Assembly: GCF_032116555.1 (NCBI RefSeq)
Contig: NZ_CP134949.1
Coordinates: 2,046,001 to 2,110,000, forward strand
DNA from: Halobaculum sp. XH14
GTDB taxonomy: Archaea > Halobacteriota > Halobacteria > Halobacteriales > Haloferacaceae
Reading direction: 5' to 3'
Length of the DNA stretch: 64,000 nucleotides
The position numbers and the translations under genes were made by a program. Numbering within the stretch: position 1 is the first letter of the stretch; each line of letters begins with the position of its first letter. Below the pieces are notes generated by a model, which did not search any database, had not been told where the DNA came from, and saw only the letters and a list, made by a program, of their open reading frames with translations. Below are positions 1 through 7,880 of this stretch, in pieces.

Positions 1-44
1 GCGGCCGTCAGCCCCGCGATGCCGCCCCCGACGATGGCAATCAT
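1..44 (-). CDS. FAD/NAD(P)-binding oxidoreductase, N-terminus only
   Basis: The minus strand begins with ATG at position 44 and reads MIAIVGGGIAGLTA before running off the window edge. The GxGxxG pattern directly after a hydrophobic beta strand is the classic dinucleotide-binding fold of FAD- or NAD(P)-dependent oxidoreductases. Only 14 residues are visible, so the substrate and family (for example amine oxidase, geranylgeranyl reductase or desaturase type) cannot be assigned. The upstream side is a long repeat-bearing gap. Confidence 0.6.
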   Translation of the reverse strand, partial: MIAIVGGGIAGLTA

Positions 45-152
45 GCCACGGAGTCGGCGCGGGCGGGCTAAGTCGCTTGTGGATGCTGCTCGGACAGGGC
101 GTGGTGGTCCGTGCTCTCGACTACGGTCCTCGTTCGACCGTCGCTTCCACCG

Positions 153-529
153 CCTCGAAAGCCCCCGCGGCCGTCGGCTCGGTGCGGCCGCTGTCGTTCG
201 AAAATCGAAGAGTTTCGTGATGCTGTCGGATTCCGACGGAATCCGACCGCTGACGGGAAACCGTCGGTTTCCCGTACTGACGAACGGCGCTCGCGCCCTG
301 CGGTGCTTGACGGTCCGCGCCAAATAGCTCAACCGTCCAATGCGGTCGGCGCGTGCCGACGGGCCTCCGTTCACGCGAGCGAGCCTGCGAGCGAGGGTGA
401 TCTCACGAGACCGCAGGTCTCGGGGAGTGCCCGCCGGATGCGCGCGAGGGATGAGTCGGGGAGACGAGCGAAGCGAGTCGATCGAGCGAATCGGCTGGGG
501 AGCCGAGCGCCGCGGGAGGGTTTCGAAGG
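153..529. repeat. Dispersed intergenic repeat, copy A (inverted composite)
   Basis: The left end is CCTCGAAAGCCCCCGCGG at 153-170, followed by CTCGGTGCG and, further in, GCGGTGCTTGAC. The right end at 510-529 is the reverse complement of the same terminus in diverged form (CCGCGGGAGGGTTTCGAAGG), preceded by the GCGCGAGGGATGAGT and GAGCGAAGCGAG blocks. The two halves therefore point at each other, as in copy C. A pair of perfect hairpins is embedded in the left half. Confidence 0.7.
225..275. repeat. Twin perfect hairpins inside repeat copy A
   Basis: Positions 225-247 form an 11-bp perfect inverted repeat (GTCGGATTCCG / CGGAATCCGAC) around a single base. Positions 253-275 form a 10-bp perfect inverted repeat (ACGGGAAACC / GGTTTCCCGT) around GTC. 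Only five bases separate the two. Two adjacent perfect stems of this length with minimal loops are unlikely by chance and resemble the hairpin array inside rnp1 near 56731-56812. Confidence 0.75.
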
Positions 530-676
530 GTGCGGCACGATAGAGCGCCTGAACCAGAAGCCGAGAGCCGCTGGAACTTCCGGGATCACGGCACCCGAAC
601 GGAAACTGACCACCTCGGATCCGAACCATGATCGCGGCACGCTTTTCCCACCCCGAGCGAAACCACGAAGCAGTAA

Positions 677-1579
677 ATGCAGACCCACGTCGTCCCGGTC
701 GGCTTCGATTACGACCGGCTCATCGCGCCGCTCGTCCGCGACCAGCTCGACGTGGATCGGGTCGTCCTCCTCGAGGGCGCGGTCGGCAGCGAGGCGAACG
801 TCGAGTACTCGCGGAACCTCACCAGAAAGCTGGAGAACGACTTCGGCAACCTGCTGGGCGCGGAGACCGAGCGCGTCACCGTCGCCGACGTGTACGACTA
901 CGACGCGGCGTTCGAACAGGCCTACGACCTCATCAACGCCGAACTCGACGCGGGCGCGGAGGTCTGGGTGAACGTCTCCGCGATGCCCCGGCCCGTCTCG
1001 TTCGCGTTCGCCACGGCCGCCCACTCGGTCACGCTCGAACGCCAGGAGGACCGCGACCGCATCCACACCTACTACACGGCCCCCGAGAAGTACCTCGAAA
1101 CCGAGCTCGCCGAGGAGCTCCGCGCCGACCGGGACCTCCTCGCCGACCTGCAGGACGGCGGCGACGTGGACGACGAGCGCGTCGCAGAGCGGCTCCGTGG
1201 CGCGAGCGACCTGCTGGAGGAGTTCGACGAGCGCGGCGTGACCATCGGCGCGAAGGAGATCGACGGGAGCCACATCGTCGAGTTGCCGGTCGCCTCGTTC
1301 TCGAACGTGAAGCCGTTCGAGGAGCTAATCCTGTTCAAGCTCGGCGAGCACGGCGCGTTCGACTCCGTGAGCGACCTGGCGAAGTCGCTCGCGGCGGAGC
1401 TGAACGAGGAGTACACCGACGCGTTCCGCTCGAAGGTCATCTACAACGTCGACCGGCTCGGCCCCGGCGGGAAGGGGTACGTCGAGCAGGAGTCGGGCGG
1501 GAAGTCGTACCGGACGACGCTCTCGCGCATCGGGGAGCTCTGGGTTCGGGCACACCACGAGGACGACGGAAACGACTGA
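677..1579 (+). CDS. HFX_2341-type transcriptional regulator (DUF6293; CARF-like domain plus winged helix)
   Basis: A 300-residue protein. Residues 1 to about 150 look like the Rossmann-like sensor domain of this haloarchaeal family (DUF6293), which is related to CARF domains of CRISPR regulators. The hydrophobic strand VWVNVSAMPRPVSFAFATAA at about 96-115 has the glycine/serine-poor beta-loop pattern expected there. Residues about 212-270 (starting FEELILFKLGEHG) look like a winged helix-turn-helix. The architecture suggests a cytoplasmic ligand-responsive DNA-binding protein, possibly sensing a nucleotide. The ATG is preceded by an A-rich stretch. No CRISPR locus is visible nearby, so the ligand and targets are unknown. 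Confidence 0.75.
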   Translation: MQTHVVPVGFDYDRLIAPLVRDQLDVDRVVLLEGAVGSEANVEYSRNLTRKLENDFGNLLGAETERVTVADVYDYDAAFEQAYDLINAELDAGAEVWVNVSAMPRPVSFAFATAAHSVTLERQEDRDRIHTYYTAPEKYLETELAEELRADRDLLADLQDGGDVDDERVAERLRGASDLLEEFDERGVTIGAKEIDGSHIVELPVASFSNVKPFEELILFKLGEHGAFDSVSDLAKSLAAELNEEYTDAFRSKVIYNVDRLGPGGKGYVEQESGGKSYRTTLSRIGELWVRAHHEDDGND

Positions 1580-1605
1580 GGGTCGACCCGATGCTCGCCC
1601 GACGC

Positions 1606-2700
1606 TCAGAAGTCCAGCCCGCGCGGCGCGGCCGACGGCGCGAGCGGGCTGGCAGGCAGCCGAGCGGGCACGTCGGGATCGTTGTACGCGCCCGGCGCGA
1701 CGTCGTTCGGGCCCTCGGGGTAGAACAGCGACGCGAGCAGGTGGAGGTGCGACCGGCCGACGCCGAGTTCGAACTGGCCGCCGCCGTACAGCGAGACGTC
1801 CCGCTCCGCCGCCCACTCCAGCGTCTCGAACAGCGACTCGATCGACCCGAACCGTGATGGTTTGACGTTCAGCCACCGCGGCTCGAACGGCAGCGACTCG
1901 ACGCTGTCGACGCCCGTGATGGGGTAGTCCCACGAGACGCGGCCCTCCTCGCCCTCGAAGACCGGGCGCGTCTCGTCGGTGAGGTTCGGGTCCTCCAGGA
2001 CGGCGTCCGGGAACGCCTCGGCGACGCGCCGGTAGAACCCCGCGTCGGGCTCCTGATCCACCTCCGTCCCCTCGTACAGACCCTTCAGGTCGAGAATCTT
2101 CACCCGCTCTGCGGGCAACCCCTCGAACACCTCGTCGGGCCAGTCGCTCGTCGGGTCGAGCTTGAACTCGATGCCCGGCACGCGCTCCGAGAGCTCCCTC
2201 ACACGGTCGACCGTCGGCGGGTCGCCAAGCCGCGTCGAAGCGACGAACCGGACCGGGTCGCGCTCGCGGCCGAGCGCGCTCGCGAGGTCGGTGTCGGCCT
2301 GCCGCAACGCCAGGTCGAGCGCCGCGCTCTCGACGGCCCAGCGACGGTACGGCTTCGCCGTCTTCCGCTCGGGGTCGCCCCGCGGGAACAGCGCGACCGA
2401 GTCGAGGTGCTCCGAGAACGACGAGACCGTCCACTCGCCGAGGAGCGCCGAGAAGTCGGCCGCCGCGTCGCCGGCGGCGGGCACCGCCGTTCCGGTCGCG
2501 GCCGCCGGGTCGTCGTACAGGGCGTCGTGGTCGGGCGCGTCGTAGCCGACGTCCTCGCCCCGACCGAGTTCCCCGTTCCCGCGGAGCCGGAACGTGGTCG
2601 AGACGCGCTCGAACCCGGACGAGGTGTCGCGGGCGCGGCGGAACAGGGCGACCGAGTCGATGGCGACCGGGAGGTCGGCGATCGCGTCGTACAGCGTCAT
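1606..2700 (-). CDS. Enolase-superfamily-like protein (MenC/mandelate-racemase type)
   Basis: A 364-residue protein with an alpha/beta-barrel pattern similar to o-succinylbenzoate synthase and muconate cycloisomerase. Candidate elements are a lysine-containing strand IEFKLDPT at about 177-184, ILDLKG at 202-207, LEDPN at about 235-239, and LNVKPSRFGSIE at about 277-288, followed by the GGGQFELGVGRSH segment at 307-318. These match the lysine/acid order of the superfamily only approximately, and several canonical metal ligands are not certain. Haloarchaeal homologues are annotated merely as enolase-like. No menaquinone genes lie nearby, so a MenC role is not supported by context. Confidence 0.65.
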   Translation of the reverse strand: MTLYDAIADLPVAIDSVALFRRARDTSSGFERVSTTFRLRGNGELGRGEDVGYDAPDHDALYDDPAAATGTAVPAAGDAAADFSALLGEWTVSSFSEHLDSVALFPRGDPERKTAKPYRRWAVESAALDLALRQADTDLASALGRERDPVRFVASTRLGDPPTVDRVRELSERVPGIEFKLDPTSDWPDEVFEGLPAERVKILDLKGLYEGTEVDQEPDAGFYRRVAEAFPDAVLEDPNLTDETRPVFEGEEGRVSWDYPITGVDSVESLPFEPRWLNVKPSRFGSIESLFETLEWAAERDVSLYGGGQFELGVGRSHLHLLASLFYPEGPNDVAPGAYNDPDVPARLPASPLAPSAAPRGLDF

Positions 2701-2771
2701 ACCGGCCCCAGGTTCGCCTCCCCCTTAATCGGGTCCCCCGATCCGTGATGGCGACGCCGGCCGACCCACGC

Positions 2772-3536
2772 TCAGTCCAGTTCGCCGGCCCGCCTCTTCG
2801 CGCGCCACGTCGCCAGCGCGAGCGCCGTCCCGGTTACGGTGAGCGCGACCGCGCCGGCGGCCGCGACGAGGTGGATCTCCGGCGGGTGGGTGTAGCCGCC
2901 GAGCGCGGCGTCGTACGTCTGGCCGGGGATGAACGTGTGGTGTGGCGTGCCGACGATGGGGACGAAGTAGTCGACCAGGTCATTGAGTCCGTACCAGACG
3001 ACCGCGACGGCGATGGGCCCGATCGGGAACTCCGAGACGCGGTGGAGGAGGAACGCCTGCACCACCATCGCCAGGTGTGAGAAGAACAGGAACAGGTACA
3101 TCGGGACCGTGGTCCCGGCCAGGAAGCCGTCCGAGAACGCGAGCAGGACGAACGGCGTCCAGAACCCCAGCTTCCAGCAGCCGAAGAAGGCGAGCACGTT
3201 CCAGTACTCGCTCGGCCTGCCGAGCCACCACAGCCCCAGCGCGACGGCGATGAACAGCGTCGCCACCGGGCTGTCGGGCACGAACGCCCACATGACGGTC
3301 GGCGTCGCGGCGAACTGTCCGGTAAAGAGCGGGTCCGAGAGCGGGACCGGGTGGAAGCCGTAGTACCAGAAGCCGAACGCGGTCCCCACGAGGTTGACGA
3401 GCGCGATGACGCCGGCGAGCCGGAGCCCGAAGTTCTCCAGCCAGCGCGGGAGCGGGGCGACGTACCACGGCAGGTCGTCCGGTTCGGGCAACCCGTCCGC
3501 GTCGAACAGCGACCGGACGTCGGCGGTGGAGACCAT
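2772..3536 (-). CDS. DUF1405 family membrane protein (copy 1)
   Basis: A 254-residue polytopic membrane protein with about six hydrophobic segments. It contains the family-typical run WYYGFHPVPLSDPLF near residues 57-71 and a long central block of aromatic-rich helices, including FFGCWKLGFWTPFVLLAF. DUF1405 proteins have no established function. It is transcribed divergently from a second DUF1405 gene whose start lies only tens of bases away, which suggests an old duplication and shared control. The start at 3536 gives a short polar N-terminus before the first membrane helix. Confidence 0.8.
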   Translation of the reverse strand: MVSTADVRSLFDADGLPEPDDLPWYVAPLPRWLENFGLRLAGVIALVNLVGTAFGFWYYGFHPVPLSDPLFTGQFAATPTVMWAFVPDSPVATLFIAVALGLWWLGRPSEYWNVLAFFGCWKLGFWTPFVLLAFSDGFLAGTTVPMYLFLFFSHLAMVVQAFLLHRVSEFPIGPIAVAVVWYGLNDLVDYFVPIVGTPHHTFIPGQTYDAALGGYTHPPEIHLVAAAGAVALTVTGTALALATWRAKRRAGELD

Positions 3537-3575
3537 GCGGAGTCAGCGTGAGCGAGGGCCCGACCCGACATAGCG

Positions 3576-4385
3576 GTGGCGGTCCCCGGCCGATCGGCCG
3601 CTCGCAGGGCCGACGAGGACGAGTCGAGGAAAGCCAGCCCAACCGGGAGGGCTATCCCACCCCCGTCCGAACCGGCGGGCGTGCCACCGGAGGAGTCGTC
3701 GGACGGGGAGCGATCGAGGGGGCCGATCCCGCGAAAGCTGGCCGAGTTCTACCTCACGACGCCGTGGACGGTCGTGCTGTTGCTCGTCGCGAACGCGTTC
3801 GCGTTCCTGATCGGCGTCCGGTACTACGTCGAGACGATGACGCCGGTCCCGACGTACGCGTGGCCGCTGTACGGCGACTCTCCCACTGCCATCGCGCTCG
3901 GGACGCTCGTGCTCGCCGCCGTGGTGCCGTTCGCGGGCCGCCGTCTGGTCGACGTGCCCCGAAACTACCTGCTCGACGGCCTCGTCACGCTCGCGGTCGT
4001 CTGGCTTCTCAAGATGGGACTGTGGACGTTCCTCGCGCTGAACGTCCCGCTCGTCCGTCCGGACCTCCCGGTCGACCTCTACGTCGGGTTCGGGCCGGAC
4101 TCGCTGTGGGCCTACTGGGGCATCCTCCTCACCCACTTCGCGTTCCTGCTCTGGGCCGGCGTGCTCGCGCACGTCGGTCGGACCAGCAGGCGGACGCTCG
4201 CCGCCGCCCTCGTGCTCGCGCTCGTGAACGACGTCTTCGACTACGGTTTCCTGCTGGGCCTCCCGCTCTCGAACTACCCGCCAGTCCGGTACGAGCCCGG
4301 CTGGCTGCTCGCGGCCGCGACGGTGGGCATCTCGTTCCTCTCGGTCGCCGTCGCGGCGCGGCTGCTCCCGCGCGTCGAGCCGTAG
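3576..4385 (+). CDS. DUF1405 family membrane protein (copy 2)
   Basis: A 269-residue form starting at a GTG. An in-frame GTG at 3681 would give a 234-residue protein beginning 11 residues before the conserved IPRKLAEFY segment and may be the true start, because the first 35 residues are low-complexity. The body has about six membrane segments and repeats the landmarks of copy 1: a YYVETMTPVPTYAWPLYGD loop, a KMGLWTFLAL helix, and the later LVNDVFDYGFLLGLPLSN segment matching LNDLVDYFVPIVGTP in copy 1. It is divergent from copy 1 and ends seven bases before the next coding signals. Function is unknown. Confidence 0.75.
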   Translation: MAVPGRSAARRADEDESRKASPTGRAIPPPSEPAGVPPEESSDGERSRGPIPRKLAEFYLTTPWTVVLLLVANAFAFLIGVRYYVETMTPVPTYAWPLYGDSPTAIALGTLVLAAVVPFAGRRLVDVPRNYLLDGLVTLAVVWLLKMGLWTFLALNVPLVRPDLPVDLYVGFGPDSLWAYWGILLTHFAFLLWAGVLAHVGRTSRRTLAAALVLALVNDVFDYGFLLGLPLSNYPPVRYEPGWLLAAATVGISFLSVAVAARLLPRVEP

Positions 4386-4496
4386 TTCTCGGTGCGGAGT
4401 CGTAGTCCTCCGGCGGACTCGGAGGGCAAACGTGCGGTCGACCGGCGTCCGTGCGGACGAACGCCTTTTATGTACCCGGTCGCTTACCTCACGTGT

Positions 4497-5165
4497 ATGG
4501 ACTCCGCGGTACTTCTGGATCTCCTCGGCAACGAGAACCGCCGGCGCATCCTCCGGCTGCTCTCGCACAAATCCTGCTACGTGACCGAGATATCCGAGTA
4601 CCTCAGCGTCTCGCCGAAGGCCGTCATCGACCACCTGCGGAAGCTGGAGGAGGCCGGCCTCGTCGAGAGCCACACCGACGACCGCCGACGGAAGTACTTC
4701 CACATCGCCCGCGACATCCGGCTCGAAGTGAGCGTCTCACGTCACGGCTTCGGGGCCAAGAGCGCCTACCCCGCGAACCCGAGCCTCGACATCACCGGTC
4801 GCTGTCCCCACATGCGGATCGACGACGACGTGCCGGGCGAACCGCCGACCGAGAACGACGACCTCGCGGAGCTCGCGGCCGAGTTCGACCGGCTCCAGCA
4901 GCTCGAAAACGAGCTCTCGCTCGCACAGCGCTGGGTCCACGGCCGGATCGCGGAGACGCTCGACCGGGTGAACGACCGGCTGGGCGTCGAGGCCGACTCG
5001 CGCTTCTTCGCCGAGTTGCTCGCGGCGGTGGTGGCGACGGACGGCTCGAAGGCAGCCGTCGCCGACGAGGTGAGCGCCGACGAGGAGACGGTCGAGGAGG
5101 GACTGCGACAGCTGACCGAGGGCGGACTGTTGCAAAACAGCGGCGGCTCCTGGGCGCTCGCCTGA
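4497..5165 (+). CDS. ArsR-like winged-helix transcriptional regulator
   Basis: A 222-residue protein. Residues 1-80 form an ArsR-type winged helix (LLGNENRRRILRLL, then VTEISEYLSVSPKAVIDHLR as recognition region). A middle part carries SRHGFGAKSAYP and a GRCPHM motif. A helical, probably coiled-coil stretch (AAEFDRLQQLENELSLAQR) leads to a second helix-turn-helix-like C-terminus. Starting at 4497 removes a spurious 35-residue leader rich in arginine. The sequence CTTTTATG about 20 bases upstream may belong to its promoter. It probably acts as a dimeric DNA-binding repressor or activator. The ligand is unknown. Confidence 0.8.
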   Translation: MDSAVLLDLLGNENRRRILRLLSHKSCYVTEISEYLSVSPKAVIDHLRKLEEAGLVESHTDDRRRKYFHIARDIRLEVSVSRHGFGAKSAYPANPSLDITGRCPHMRIDDDVPGEPPTENDDLAELAAEFDRLQQLENELSLAQRWVHGRIAETLDRVNDRLGVEADSRFFAELLAAVVATDGSKAAVADEVSADEETVEEGLRQLTEGGLLQNSGGSWALA

Positions 5166-5182
5166 GTTCGCCCGGGTCCGGG

Positions 5183-5722
5183 CTAGACGTCCCGCGTCAG
5201 CCCGTCGCGCAGGTCACGGCCGAAGTAGTAGCCGGTGAGCGACAGCAGCAGGCCGACACCGACGCCGACGCCCACCCCGGCCGCCGCGCCGGTGAGGCCG
5301 AGTTCCGCGACGAGGTTCGTGCCGAGCAGCAGGCTGCCGCTCGTGAAGAGGCTGAGCAGGAACACGCCCGTCGCCGAGAGCGCCCCGGCCAGGCCGACCT
5401 CCAGATACGCGCGGCGCGACCTGAGCAGCCCCAGGCCGAACGTGGCGACCACGAGCCCGAGATAGCGCGTCAGCCCGCCCACCAGCGGCACCGCGCCCCC
5501 GACGACGAGGCCGCCGACACAGACGACCAGCGAGAGGAGGAACCCGCGGAGCGAGACCGGCGAGCGGCCGAGCAGCCCCCCGCGGCCTCGTGAGGAGTCC
5601 GCGGCCGTCGAGGAGGCGTTCTCGTCGCTCGTGTCGCCTCTCTCGCCCGCGTCGTCGCCGGCGTCCCCGTCGCCGACGTCACGTTCGGCGAGGTCCTGGA
5701 GTTCCTCGACGCTCTTTCCCAT
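5183..5722 (-). CDS. Haloarchaeal membrane protein of unknown function
   Basis: A 179-residue protein starting MGKSVEELQDLAERD. The first 45 residues are acidic and disordered (Asp/Gly/Ser-rich). About four to five glycine/valine/leucine-rich membrane helices follow (for example LVVCVGGLVVGGAVPLVGG and AAAGVGVGVGVGLLLSL), ending GYYFGRDLRDGLTRDV. I selected the ATG at 5722 because the extra upstream reading frame is low-complexity and crosses the promoter region of the divergent gene. I do not recognise a functional family. The gene is convergent with the regulator at 4497-5165. Confidence 0.65.
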   Translation of the reverse strand: MGKSVEELQDLAERDVGDGDAGDDAGERGDTSDENASSTAADSSRGRGGLLGRSPVSLRGFLLSLVVCVGGLVVGGAVPLVGGLTRYLGLVVATFGLGLLRSRRAYLEVGLAGALSATGVFLLSLFTSGSLLLGTNLVAELGLTGAAAGVGVGVGVGLLLSLTGYYFGRDLRDGLTRDV

Positions 5723-5978
5723 GGTCGCGTGTGGGTCGGCTGGGGGCATGATTCTTGTGTCGGGCTTGTCGGTGGTGTGTCGGTGAGGGTTTTGGGTCGT
5801 CCTGGCTGTTGGCTTCCGTGTTGGGTGAACCGTCCCTTCCATGCCTCGAAAGCCGAGACAAGACCGAACACGATGCTGGAGACGATCCCAAGCGTAACAG
5901 CCGAGCCGGTCGCGCCGTTCGATCCGTCGACACGGACCCGCCACGCCGTTTATACCCCATCCGCCCCTATCGCCGGGC
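5723..5978. other. Divergent intergenic region
   Basis: About 256 bases lie between the membrane protein gene (minus) and the zinc-ribbon gene (plus). The left part is unusually G/T-rich on the plus strand (around 5750-5830). The right end carries a clear TATA box at 5949-5954. A hydrophobic minus-strand frame around 5840-5925 has no start codon and is not called. Confidence 0.5.
5949..5954 (+). promoter_or_regulatory. TATA box of the zinc-ribbon/hsp20 pair
   Basis: TTTATA is centred 27-28 bases before the ATG at 5979, the spacing expected for a leaderless archaeal transcript. The motif reads GGGGTATAAA on the other strand, so it could in principle also serve minus-strand transcription. Confidence 0.65.
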
Positions 5979-6137
5979 ATGCCCGCCACGAAGGAAGTCA
6001 AGTGTACCAGCGGCGACTGCGAACTCGACATGTTCGAGAACCACTACACGTACGACGTCGCCGAGGACCACTCCGTCTCGGACCTGTCGTGCCCCCTCTG
6101 TGGCGAGACGGACTCGCTCGAGGTCATCGAACTATGA
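5979..6137 (+). CDS. 52-residue zinc-ribbon protein (DUF7559-like)
   Basis: A very short gene encoding 52 residues that starts MPATKEVKCTSGDC. Two cysteine pairs, C9/C14 (CTSGDC) and C38/C41 (CPLCG), form a probable zinc beta-ribbon. The acidic middle holds NHYTYDVAEDHSV. I recall similar haloarchaeal small proteins filed as DUF7559, but that label is from memory. Its stop overlaps the start of the Hsp20 gene (CTATGAG), so the two are translationally coupled. A TATA box lies 27 bases upstream. Many haloarchaeal microproteins of this type are real, expressed zinc fingers of unknown function. Confidence 0.8.
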   Translation: MPATKEVKCTSGDCELDMFENHYTYDVAEDHSVSDLSCPLCGETDSLEVIEL

Positions 6138-6724
6138 GCGAGCAGACCGACCGAGCGCGCGACCTGAAGGAGGTCGGAAAGTCCGCCGTCAGCACCGTCC
6201 TCGACCGCGTCGGGCGGGGCGTGGGCAAGGTGCAAGAACGGACGCCGCTGCCCTACGACCTGCTCGAATCCGAGGACGCCTACCTCGTGGTGTTCGACGC
6301 GCCCGGCGCCACGCGGAGCGACATCCAGGTGCGGTTCAACGAGGGCGCAGTCGAGGTGCGCGTGGACCGCTTCCGCGACTTCCACGAGGGGTTCGAAATG
6401 CGCTTCCCCGGTCGGGGGCTGGCGCTCGACGGTCGGGCGACGCTCCCCGCCCACGCGTCGGTCGACGCCCGCGGTGCCGAGGCGACGCTGACCGACGAGG
6501 GGACGCTCCAGGTCCGAGTGCCCAAGACGGAACTGGAGTCGGCGACGAGCGTCACCATCGACGACGAGGAATCCGAGGCCGAGGACGTCGCCTCGGAACC
6601 CGATGAAGCCGCTTCGGAACCTGAAGAATTCGAAGCGGGGACGGAAGACGAGGAAGCTTCGAACGAGGCCGGACTCGCGGACGACGGAGACGCGGGCGGC
6701 GGAGACGCTGACGACGAGGAGTAG
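6134..6724 (+). CDS. Hsp20/alpha-crystallin-type small heat shock protein
   Basis: A 196-residue protein. After a basic amphipathic N-terminus (VGKSAVSTVLDRVGRGVGK) comes an alpha-crystallin-like beta domain at about 38-138 (PYDLLESEDAYLVVFDAPGA, later ATLTDEGTLQVRVPK, the usual GxLxVxxPK end motif with T in place of the first G). The C-terminal 55 residues are an extreme Glu/Asp/Ala tail instead of the usual IxI motif. Small heat-shock proteins hold unfolding clients in the cytoplasm. It overlaps the preceding zinc-ribbon gene by four bases, which implies co-expression. Confidence 0.8.
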   Translation: MSEQTDRARDLKEVGKSAVSTVLDRVGRGVGKVQERTPLPYDLLESEDAYLVVFDAPGATRSDIQVRFNEGAVEVRVDRFRDFHEGFEMRFPGRGLALDGRATLPAHASVDARGAEATLTDEGTLQVRVPKTELESATSVTIDDEESEAEDVASEPDEAASEPEEFEAGTEDEEASNEAGLADDGDAGGGDADDEE

Positions 6725-7846
6725 TTACGACCCGTCCCGCTCGACGGCCATTCCTTCCCGAATCTCGAACTCCTCCCCGCCGGAGAACCGGCCGGGATCG
6801 AACGCCGGGACCCCGTCCGAGTCGCCGAGCACCTGTGCGGCGATTTCTTCGCCCGTGGCCGGCGCGCGCATGAAGCCGTGGCCCTGCCAGCCGGCGGCGA
6901 CGTAGAGGTCCTCGCGGAGTTCACCGAGCAGCGGATCGCCGTCCGGCGTCGCGGTGCAGAGTCCCGCCCAGGCGCGCTCGACCTCCTGGTCGTACCCGGC
7001 CCGGGTGCGGAGCGCATCCCCGAGGTCCTCGAGGAACCAGCCGTCCGCGTCCCGGTCCCACTCCGCCGGGTCGGACTCCACGGGCACCGTCCCGTCGCCG
7101 CCGAGCAGCCCCGTCGGGTGCGGCCGAAAGTAGACGCCGGCGGTCGCGTCGTAGCACATCGGCCCGTCGTACGCGACCGACGAGGTGAGCGCCTGCACGC
7201 GATACGGTTTCACCGGGACGTCGACGTCCGCGTCGGCGAGGACCCGCTTGGTGTGCGCGCCGGTGGCGACGAGCACGGCGTCGTAGTCGGTACACGCGCC
7301 GTCCTCGGCCTCGATTCCCGGCCCGTCCGGATCGACCGCGACCGGCTCGTTCGCGCGGAGTTCGACCCCCGCCCCCGTGGCCCGGTCCGTCATCATCCCC
7401 ACGTAGGACGCGGGGTCCGTCCAGCCGGCGTTCCCCGCGACCGCCGCGGCGGCGACGTCGTCGGTCCGGAGCGCGGGGAACCGCTCGGCGAGTTCGTCGG
7501 GCGCGACGGCGTCGACCGGCCGACCGTGGGCACGCATCCGGGCGGCGCTCCTGGGGATCGCATCCGCGACCTCGTCGTCACCCTCCCGCGCGAGGAACAC
7601 GTACGGACACTCGTGGAACTCGAATCCGCCGGTGCCCGAGAACTCCCGAAAGCGCTCCATCGAGCGCGCGCCCAGTTCGGCGTCGACGTCCTCCGCGTAG
7701 GCGTCGTACAGCACGCCGGCGGCCCGGCCCGACGACCCCGAACCCGGTTCGTCGCGGTCGTACAGCGTCACCGACGCGCCGGCCGCGGCGAGGTCGTGGG
7801 CGGCCGTGACGCCCACCGCGCCGGCGCCGACGACGGCGACGTTCAC
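6725..7846 (-). CDS. FAD-dependent oxidoreductase (DAO family)
   Basis: A 373-residue protein beginning with a textbook FAD-binding motif, AVVGAGAVGVTAAHDLAAAG. The C-terminal GWQGHGFMRAPATGEEIA segment is typical of D-amino-acid oxidase/glycine-oxidase/sarcosine-oxidase folds that contact the flavin from the second half. A LVATGAHTKRVL segment near the middle matches the NAD(P)-type ATG motif. It should oxidise an amine or hydroxy acid in the cytoplasm; the substrate cannot be read from sequence. It lies 34 bases downstream of the creatininase-type gene on the same strand, so they may form an operon. Confidence 0.85.
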   Translation of the reverse strand: MNVAVVGAGAVGVTAAHDLAAAGASVTLYDRDEPGSGSSGRAAGVLYDAYAEDVDAELGARSMERFREFSGTGGFEFHECPYVFLAREGDDEVADAIPRSAARMRAHGRPVDAVAPDELAERFPALRTDDVAAAAVAGNAGWTDPASYVGMMTDRATGAGVELRANEPVAVDPDGPGIEAEDGACTDYDAVLVATGAHTKRVLADADVDVPVKPYRVQALTSSVAYDGPMCYDATAGVYFRPHPTGLLGGDGTVPVESDPAEWDRDADGWFLEDLGDALRTRAGYDQEVERAWAGLCTATPDGDPLLGELREDLYVAAGWQGHGFMRAPATGEEIAAQVLGDSDGVPAFDPGRFSGGEEFEIREGMAVERDGS

Positions 7847-7880
7847 CGTCCCGTCCTCCGACCCGGCGTGTCCGGCCGAC

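Larger units (their letters stand above)
45..676. other. Gene-free interval holding repeat copy A
   Basis: About 630 bases lie between two divergently transcribed genes. The interval is mostly occupied by a copy of the dispersed haloarchaeal repeat (153-529) and two strong hairpins (225-275). Open frames through it lack recognisable domains and follow the repeat, so I do not call genes here. The last 100 bases or so before 677 would carry the promoter of the downstream regulator. Confidence 0.6.

Noticed and set aside
111-971. Long open frames overlapping the start of the CARF-like gene
   Set aside because: They run through repeat copy A and the real gene in another frame, are Arg/Ser-rich and have no domain.
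2162-2545. Antisense frames over protein genes, including long ones within ribosomal genes
   Set aside because: High GC suppresses stops on both strands. These frames are Arg/Ala/Ser-rich shadows, while the opposite strand encodes clear protein families.
5470-5871. Hydrophobic minus-strand frame reading VTLGIVSSIVFGLVSAFEAW near 5840-5900
   Set aside because: It looks like a membrane helix but has no usable start codon upstream of the hydrophobic part, and overlaps the membrane-protein gene out of frame. Possibly a decayed remnant.
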